Shown: positions 56,545 to 64,000 of the stretch, in pieces
How positions within the stretch are numbered: position 1 is the stretch's first letter
Layout of the letters: the number at the start of each line of letters is the position of its first letter
Program-made: the position numbers and the translations under genes
Notes under the pieces: generated by a model
Database searches by the model: none
Seen by the model: only the letters and a program-made list of their open reading frames with translations
Told to the model about the DNA's origin: nothing
DNA from: Haliotis asinina
Lineage: Eukaryota > Mollusca > Gastropoda > Lepetellida > Haliotidae
Reading direction: 5' to 3'
NCBI RefSeq assembly: GCF_037392515.1
Contig: NC_090295.1
Span: 31,102,501-31,166,500, forward strand
Length of the DNA: 64,000 nucleotides

Positions 56545-56660
56545 CAGAATTCTAGCAATATCATGCAGGTGAGACAAGGAATGGGCTTCACACAATGTGG
56601 GGGAAATCGAACCCTAGTGTTTTGGGCCATGACGAGTGAACTTATTAACCTAAAGTCTAG
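56545..56660 (-). repeat. SINE-A copy, tail lost
   Basis: TTCTAGCAATATCATGCAGG, AATGGGCTTCACACAATGTG, GAAATCGAACCCTAGTGTTT. Confidence 0.85.
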
Positions 56661-57816
56661 CTACCACCACCATGTATAGAATAAACTACAGCAATGAGAA
56701 ACATGCTCATAACAAACTAACAGATATAATGAACAGATTTTGATCCCTGGCACCTTATTTTTAATGTGTATAACATGTATCTTTTTATTTAATGTGTATA
56801 ATGAACTAGGGTATTAAAAAACAAAATTAGTAGAAAAAATTCAGTTCATTATAATGAGGCTTACTGCACCAAGATGCAACCAGTGCTTTTTAATAGTTAA
56901 CTGCTCAGTGAACACAGACCTCAGCTGGAAAACAGAATGATGAAGAACTGGTAACACTGATGGTTACAGGGACCAGTCACATTGCCCCAGTTACAAAAAG
57001 CCCCTGCAAATTTGGTCAAATAGCCCCCAAATTTTGCATGAAATTGTCCCTGGGGGTTATTCAAAAAGCCCTATTATATTTAGAATGATTAAGTACGTCA
57101 TACATGCATAGATTTTGCCTACTTTGATAATATATTTTGCATATAAAAGTTATCAGGAAGTAATATTCTAATATTGTTACATTAGTAAGAGCAAAAGGAA
57201 TATTCCTGCATAGAAAATATTGTAATACCAATTATTGTGCATGTTAAATATGCATGTATCATTTTACATAAATCTGGGCAATTAGACCAGCACCCTCACT
57301 GTTCATGCCATGAAATTTATCCAGTATCTGAAAATGCTCTCGTCAGACCCAGAATAATTCTGATGTAATGTCCGAAATAATAATATCTGATCTCAAGCAT
57401 TATATTAATTAAGTATTGTGCAGCAAGTGCAATCTGTTTTTGTCTGGTGCCACATGGTTATTACCTAAGGTTGCACAAGGTGCAAGCAAGTTTCATTTTG
57501 CAAAAATATTGGACTCGCCTTAACTAATAATCTTCAAATCAGGTCATGAACTTGGTAATATTATTTGAAGTTGTATTACTTCGAAACAGACATTATGAAT
57601 GTGTGAATGTGGAATTGAAGAGAATCTGGTGCTAAAATTTTACATTTGATCAGAGTGCTCTTAAAACTCATTCTCAGTTCCCCTGGAAGTATATAAGCTG
57701 ATAGGAAGATTTACACTTTCACTCACTCACTCATCATACCCTGTACCATCCATATTCATCAAATATACATTCCATATACTAGTTTGCTAATTTACTACTG
57801 CAAGTTAATACACCCA
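56661..57816. other. No feature recognised
   Basis: Unique AT-rich DNA; a 21-bp imperfect direct repeat (TTTTTATTTAATGTGTATAA type) near 56757-56800. No gene. Confidence 0.5.
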
Positions 57817-58052
57817 TGAAGTTCTGGGTTAGAATTGATCTTCATACATGTTGGAAAAGGCCTCAAATAGAATCGGGTGGTCAGGCTCCCTGACTTGGTT
57901 GACACCCGTCATTGTATCTCAGTTACATGTCATTGATCACTGGATTTTCTGATCCAGATTTGATTATTTACAGAATGCTGCCATATAGCTGGATTATTGT
58001 TGAGGACAGCGTGTATTTAAACTCACTCACTCACTCACTCACTCATTCACTC
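57817..58052 (+). repeat. SINE-B copy with long ACTC tail
   Basis: GAAGTTCTGGGTTAGAATTG, AATCGGGTGGTCAGGCTCCC, TGATCACTGGATTTTCTGAT, TGATTATTTACAGAATGCTG and a tail of six or more ACTC units, the longest in the window. Confidence 0.94.
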
Positions 58053-58742
58053 ACCCACCCTACCACAAGTTAACTCTTCTACATCTGCTCCTTTAACAAT
58101 ATTATAACTTCTACACATAAAAAAACACCTGTAGATGTGTTATCAGGATTTAATGAGAAGAGGACTAGAAAAGAGAGAGTTATCAATATTTCCATGCCCT
58201 TGACTGTAAATATGTTAGCTGCCCATTGATGAGAAGAGGACATGAAAAAGAGAGAGCTATCAATATTACTATGTGCAACTTGAAGAATTTATTGTATTTA
58301 CTCCTTAAATTAATTAAAGATAAAATCATTATTTACATATCAGTTAAAATCTGTGAAGTCTTCATATACTTACATACAAAAACACCCTTTTTTCTGAAGT
58401 CCAAAGACCTCAGAGAGAAATATTAATTGACTTATGTGATATATGGCATTGCATGTAACCTTAGAAACGTCCAAAATTCCCCCAAACTTTCAAAGATTAT
58501 TTCTGACATTACTTCCACAAAACGGGTCAGTGGTTGCTATTTGAAATTGTACTATATGGTTTCAATCTTTGACAATAAATACATTTGGACCTGATTAAAG
58601 CAGTCAGTAAATTTGTCAATCTGGTTCAATGATGCATTAGAGATTATTTCACTTTTATAATGGCATGTCTGTTTGTTATAAAACTGTCATTAAATCAGCT
58701 GAAAACCAGAAGATCTAAAGTAACAATGTTACTAGTATTAGT
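58053..58742. other. No feature recognised
   Basis: Two copies of GATGAGAAGAGGAC(T/A)(A)GAAAA-GAGAGAG (about 58150-58180 and 58227-58257), so a ~77-bp segment may be an old tandem duplication. No gene. Confidence 0.5.
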
Positions 58743-58871
58743 GACTGTGTGAGTTCGGTTTTATGCCACTTTTAGGAATATTCCCGCAATTTCACAGCAG
58801 AAATGGGCTGAAAAAAATTGTACCCACAGGAGGAATTGAACACTTTAGCCACTAAGCTACCTCACCACCCC
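58743..58871 (-). repeat. SINE-A copy
   Basis: CTGTGTGAGTTCGGTTTTAT, GGAATATTCCCGCAATTTCA, GCCACTAAGCTACCTCACCA; the segment around the B box is shortened. Confidence 0.88.
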
Positions 58872-58940
58872 ATTAGTGACTGAGAATAATTTTATACATT
58901 GCCTTTTGTTCTGGTGTTAGATAGTATGCAAATCAACCTG

Positions 58941-59035
58941 AGGTGAGTGAGTGAATAACATTTTATGGCACTTTTAGCAAAATGTCCTGCAATTTCACAA
59001 CTACGGATACCAGAAATGGTTTTTCACAGAGACAA
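58941..59035 (-). repeat. SINE-A 3' fragment
   Basis: AGGTGAGTGAGTGAATAACA, TGGCACTTTTAGCAAAATGT, GGATACCAGAAATGG. Confidence 0.85.
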
Positions 59036-59249
59036 CAATGAATGTCACAGTGTTTCTTTTTTAGCTTAACATGTAAGAGAGTCTAAGAGTGTGTAAGTGA
59101 GTGAGTTTATTGCCTCTTTGAACAGTGATTTGTTTCCTTGGGATCCCTAGATCTGTAGGTCAATGCAATACCCTGCTTATGTAGGATAGTAAAGAAACTC
59201 AAATGTCACAGGACTGAACACATTTTTTTCAGTAATTAATCAAGAGTGC

Positions 59250-59417
59250 TTGAGTTTAGCTTTACGCTGATTTTAGCAATATTCCTGCAAAATCACAACA
59301 AGGGACACCAAAAATGGGCTTTGCACATTGTGCCCATGTGGGGAATTGAACCTTAGTCTTTCATGTGACAAGCGAACAGGGTTACCCCACCGCCACAGAG
59401 TTACCCCACCGCCCTTA
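59250..59417 (-). repeat. SINE-A copy, near full length
   Basis: TTGAGTTTAGCTTTACGCTG, GCCCATGTGGGGAATTGAAC, and a head ending twice in ACCCCACCGCC (a 19-bp local duplication). Confidence 0.93.
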
Positions 59418-60682
59418 AGTTATCAAGCACTACTTAGCTGTTGTATCAAGTACAAACACAATCAGTAAAACCCATGCACAGTCAGATAAACATATCAAAC
59501 TTTCTTATTTGAGGGTGCTTAAAATAGCTACAGATTTCACAAGAAGTTCATCACAGCACATAAACTTGTGGACAAAGAAACCACATCTAAAAACGAACCG
59601 AAGAAAAAAAACCTACAAATCATACTTTGAATGTTGTTAACAATCAGAAAACACATGCATTGTTCAAACTGTCTGAACTGGAAGGCATCCATCTTCAAAA
59701 TGTTATTCTGACAGTTAGAATGATTCCAACCTGCTTTAGAGCTGCAGAGGGCTATAAATAACATAAACACACAGCTGTCAACAGCCATCAGTCAGGGACC
59801 AGAGACTGCCACATGTGGTGATAACCTTACTACCTGCAGTTACTCCAATTACTGAATAGTTCATGAACATCTGTCTATCTTGCCAAATTATCTATGCGTA
59901 TCAGGGATCCATGGATTTTGTTTAAAATATTCATCTTCCCATGACCTGAATGATAAGTCTCATTATTTCTTTTATTCTGATGAGATACCTCTCTATGAGA
60001 TCTTTTTAAAGAGTGTTGTGGGTTAAAAATTCTTGGTACGAGGAAGAAAGGCTTTCAGACAAGAATCTGATCTCATCACATATACAATATAATCATGGAA
60101 ATCTGTGCATGAAAAAGGTTACTTCAGTATTACATTGTTATGATATTTTATACAGCCTGTCAAAAGCTGCCTCAAGAACCCATGCACTCTGCATCTGGAT
60201 GGGCATTTAAAGAGAACTTCGGGTTCACCTTAAAAATTAGCACTTTCTTAAATCTTGATAATCAGTAAAGGTCTCAGCCTCCACATTTCAGAGTATTTCA
60301 GTAGTTAAGTTATCCTGAGTTTACTGCAGCTTTCATAGTATTTGTAGTATGTCTCTTGGTCCCTCTACCCACCCACTCTACCATGGGAAGCAAGAATATA
60401 TGACTCTCACTGGGGATCTTTTTAAATTCAAGTGGTGTTACTAGGTTCTACCAAATATATATTCCAAATTAAATATACATTATTTTCAGAGACTAATAAA
60501 ATATTCCAATAATTCAGACTTGTATCAGACTTTCCCTCAGGTTATTTAGATTTCAGATTACAACTACTTACAAATAAGTGAACATATAAATGTCATTAAT
60601 ATCATGAACATTACACCATTCCTCAGATCAGATGATCAATAAATCTCCCTGGTCAGAGTGTCAGACCACCATGTCCACTAAG
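59418..60682. other. No feature recognised
   Basis: Nothing supported. Confidence 0.5.
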
Positions 60683-60684
60683 TA

Positions 60685-61974
60685 ACGAGGGGATGTCAAT
60701 AAGTTTTGAGCCTTGAGCATTTTTCATACCCAGGTGTCACAGCCTATGGTACGACATTGCACCTTGGGGTGTAGCTGATGTGATATATAAGTTTTGGTAT
60801 CCTACTCTCAGAAGTTAGTGAACAGCTCAAATTGACAGAAAGAGACCCCCCTCACAGCAGTGAAAATGAATAAAATTGAGCATAGAGCAGTAATTAAGTT
60901 TTTAGTTCTTGAAGGAAACTCGGCGAAGAACATTGAAGAAAGGCTTTCAGCAGTTTATGGGAAGTCTTCCCCTTCATCTGCTACCATCAAACGATGGGTC
61001 AATGAATTTAAGCATGGCAGAGAGAGTCTTGAAGATGACCCCTGTCCAGGTCGCCCAACAACAAGCACTAGTCAGGAAAACATTGACAGAGTGCGTAGAC
61101 TTGTGCTGGAAAATCGTCGAATCACACTCCATGAGTTAGAGGAGACCAAAGGCATTTCACACGGATTCATCAAGACAATTCTTCATGAACATCTCGTCAT
61201 GTCTAAGGTGTGTGCAAGATGGGTGCCAAGAATGCTTACAGATGAAATGAAGCAAACAAGGGTCACCATAAGCAACTCCATGCTAACCAGATACAACAAG
61301 AATCCAGAAGATTTTCACTTTCAGCTAGTAACCTGTGATGAAACCTGGATCCACCACTATGATCCTGAGAGCAAACAAGAATCCATGGAATGGAAACATC
61401 TCATTTCTCCCAGGACCAAAAAGTTCAAAGCCTCCAGATCAGTGAAGAAGGTAATGGCGACAGTCTTCTGGGATAGCAAAGGCGTCATCCACATAGATTA
61501 CTTACCAAAAGGAAGAACAATGAATGGGGAATATTACGCTAACTTGTTGAGGCAAGTGCGACAGTCAATCAAGAAGCGCCGGGGCAAGATTAGACGTGGT
61601 ATTCTTCTACATAAAGACAATGCTCCAGTACACACCTCTCGCGTTGCAGCTGTGCTGTCCAGGAATGCAGGTACGAAATCTTGCCGCATCCCCCTACTCT
61701 CCAGACCTGGCACCAAGTGATTACCATCTGTTCCCAAATCTCAAGAAACACTTGCATGGTCGTAGATTTCAGGATGATAATGAGCTTATTGCTACTACTG
61801 AGGCTTGGTTTGAGGACCAAAATGGCTCTTCTACAGAGATGGCATCAGCGCCTGGCAGAAAAGATGGAAGAAGTGTCTTGACTCATAAGGAGACTATGTT
61901 GAAAAATAAATGTGGTTCATACCAATATTTTGTGTTTTTCTTTGCAAGGCTCAAAACTTATTGACATCCCCTCA
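60685..61974 (+). mobile_element. mariner element, about 1.29 kb, inactive
   Basis: Inverted terminal repeats of about 28 bp: left GAGGGGATGTCAATAAGTTT (from 60687) and right the same read in complement (ending 61973). Flanked by TA at 60683-60684 and 61975-61976. Length is standard for mariner. The two ends match almost perfectly, so insertion was not ancient, but the transposase is broken. Confidence 0.92.
60866..61909 (+). pseudogene. mariner transposase, frameshifted
   Basis: Starts at ATG 60866 (MNKIEHRAVIKF). Helix-turn-helix domain first, with RWVNEFKHGRESLEDDPCPG; then the WVPRMLT signature of mariner; first catalytic Asp in TCDETWIHHYD; second in HKDNAPVH. The frame breaks near 61670, and YSPDLAPSDYHLF with the third Asp continues in the next frame. 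A second shift near 61830 returns to the original frame, where RWKKCLDS, a stop at 61886-61888, GDYVEK and the natural terminator TAA 61907-61909 are found. Counting from the second to the third Asp gives 33 intervening residues after omitting one base but the canonical 34 if two bases were lost, so the first lesion is better explained as a 2-bp deletion. Family DD34D. Confidence 0.9.
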
Positions 61975-61976
61975 TA

Positions 61977-63236
61977 CCTTGGTGGCTGATTACCCATTGG
62001 AACTGGTAAACCTTACAAGTCATAGCAGGGATTGAGAAAGAGAACTTTGACAACAGGCCATTTTCTGGATTATTAGCTATTTTCTGAATTAAGAATGGGC
62101 CACTGCCGTAGCAATAGTAAACTTCAAAATTTCATTTGAATATGCAAAATGGCCCATGGCCCCTGCCTTTCCCAATTCCTGTCATAGTAACCATTTCATA
62201 ACAGAGCAATAGTTCCATCACCATTTATCAAGCTCATTCAAATCATAAGTTTATAAGTGGCGTCAGTTTTCAAAATAACCACCTGCCCGGAGGCCCCATA
62301 CCGGTTTATTTGTCCAGTATTCTATATGAAGGCATATGGAGTTTCAACCAGTATTTGACAACATTTATGGAAAAATAAATAGACGGGGAAACCTTACATT
62401 GAATTGTAGGGTCAAATTCCATTTGTGTGATTTTGTGGGAAAGAAATTAAAAACATACCTTGTGCTCACCTTCCATACAATGGGGAAAAATTGAAAAAAA
62501 TGGAAATTGTCCCTTTAATAATATGTAAGTTGTCGAGGATGGATAAGGTTCATACAATGCAGAAAAACTTAAAAACAAGATTGAGGCTCATCACTCAAAG
62601 TGATGTAAATAAAACTGACATTGAGGTGTTCATGCCAAGTAAATATTTCTCTTCAGACCAAATTCAATAATGTCAATGTGTGTGTTTCCTTTTTCTGCCA
62701 AATTCCAAAACTTGTCAAGGTACCATTATCTGGTACCCCATCCCTACCACATTACTCTAGTGTGGTACCAACAGCAGGTTTCAAGAATCAGGTACAAAAA
62801 CTCCACTTAGTTACTGTGTTAGCTGCGCCCTGACAAAACGTACCAGATAAATCTATACTATTAAAGATAAGAAGCCAAAGTCATCAATATTCCCCACAAT
62901 GGCAAAATACTCTCTATGAATATGTCTTCTAATTATGATTAAGTCAAATGTACTGGCATGTATATAACAATGTGGAAGGAGAGTGCTGAAAGGTTTTGAA
63001 GTTCTGCTCTGAAAAAGAGCACTACCGACAATACAAGTCAAACTTGTTGACATGGAAATGCAAATAGTTTATTCAGAAATCCAAAAACTACGAAAAGGCA
63101 CCAGTACACCACCAGATCTATTGATATACCAAGTTTGGTGAAGAATTATAAAACTGTTTTAAAGTTCTGCACCGTAAAAGACAATTGTGCACAGACGAAC
63201 AGAGTCCCTCTTGATAACCCCCAGCAAAAAATGTTG
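61977..63236. other. No gene recognised
   Basis: Weak inverted similarity between GGGATTGAGAAAG (62027) and CTTTCCCAATTCCTG (62166), with GGCCATTTT(C/G) beside each, hints at a small palindromic repeat of about 160 bp. Nothing else. Confidence 0.45.
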
Positions 63237-63355
63237 GGGGTGGATGAGAATATTCCAACAATATGTTAGCAGCAGACACCAAGCTTGGGCTTAACATGTT
63301 GAACCATTGTGAGTAAGTGAAGCCAGGTCTTTGATGTCATGACACTTTTAGCTCC
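63237..63355 (-). repeat. SINE-A fragment, diverged
   Basis: GGATGAGAATATTCCAACAA, CAGACACCAAGCTTGGGCTT, CCAGGTCTTTGATG in order; head and tail lost. Confidence 0.65.
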
Positions 63356-63510
63356 AGATTTCCCTATGACCCCTTTTATAAATGAACATCCGACTCTATA
63401 GATGCACAGTATGCCATTGTGTAAAATCAGAAAGTACAAGGACGAGATGAAGCTATAGTGAAGCCATGGATCAAGACAGGTACAGGTCCACAGGCTCCTG
63501 AGAAGGGTAA

Positions 63511-63673
63511 GTAGAGTGAGTATGGTTTCATGCCACTTTTAGCAATATTCCAGCAATATCACTGCGGGGGGACTCCAGAAATGGGCGTCACACACTATAT
63601 CCCTATGGGGAATCAAACCTGAAGCTTCGGTGTGGCAAGCAAATGATTTAATCAATACGTTACCACACCGCAG
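63511..63673 (-). repeat. SINE-A copy, near full length
   Basis: TAGAGTGAGTATGGTTTCAT, AATATTCCAGCAATATCACT, TGGGGAATCAAACCTGAAGC, ACGTTACCACACCGC. Confidence 0.94.
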
Positions 63674-64000
63674 GACACGGTAAGGACAGTCACTGGTAAG
63701 ACACATACATGTATTCTTCTTTACATAAAAACATTTCTCAAAATACCATGTGGCAAATATTGTAACCGATGCATACTCACACAAACAGCCCAATTCTCAA
63801 AGATAAAATTATTAAATAATACATAAAGAAAGTCACTAAGAAATAAGCCTACTCTAAATACTACAGCAATTGGAAACATAAATTCAAAGCTTACTGACAT
63901 TCTAATCTTTTTTTTCAGATTATGAAATAATCAAAATGCAAATTACATGTTTCTTTTCGAAGACTCTGTCTCTACAAAAGCAGTTATGCAAGCACATTGA
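63674..64000. other. No feature recognised
   Basis: AT-rich DNA to the window end; nothing supported. Confidence 0.5.

Overview
The window looks like ordinary, repeat-rich, AT-leaning intergenic or intronic DNA of a marine gastropod, most likely an abalone (Haliotis). The genus is a recollection of how common these two SINE families are in abalone sequence; nothing was searched. I see no bacterial-style operons and no complete host gene. Nearly everything I can support is a transposable element, a remnant of one, or a tandem or inverted repeat.

Left part (1-17.6 kb): a T/G homopolymer tract, a ~62-bp minisatellite, two palindromic MITE-like elements, and one candidate host first exon on the minus strand (5999-6163). 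At 9.7-15.5 kb lies a complicated nest: a decayed THAP zinc-finger fragment, a tRNA-like SINE head, a hairpin carrying two perfect NRF-1-type palindromes, a nine-unit minisatellite with telomere-like and G-run motifs, and a tandemly duplicated ~390-bp block. Next to these is a TTAA-flanked transposon (13384-15512) that jumped into one SINE and was later hit by another. A second copy of this transposon is at 42251-43728 and a degraded one at 11920-12830. TTAA target, AGGGGCAC-type ends and a nearby THAP fragment together suggest Kolobok.

Middle (17.6-47 kb): an apparently complete Tc1-like transposon with a 341-codon DD34E transposase (17601-19212), many copies of two SINE families, low-complexity CAT/CAA DNA, a LINE C-terminal remnant (33.2-33.7 kb), two inverted pairs of a hairpin-bearing motif (21.0-21.4 and 32.2-32.4 kb), a near-perfect 120-bp hairpin (38.8 kb) and a decayed coding fragment of unknown family (40.66-41.08 kb).

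Right part (47.6-64 kb): the clearest system is a near-complete tyrosine-recombinase retrotransposon of the DIRS order, Ngaro-like (47621-52211). It has gag with a zinc knuckle, reverse transcriptase-RNase H, a tyrosine recombinase, and split direct repeats in the order A1 - genes - B1A2 - B2, with both repeat pairs identical in sequence. One in-frame stop lies in the reverse transcriptase. gag packages the RNA, RT/RNase H copies it, the A and B repeats allow a circular DNA to form, and the recombinase inserts the circle. Beyond it are tetranucleotide DNA, many SINEs mostly in one orientation, and a broken mariner element (60685-61974).
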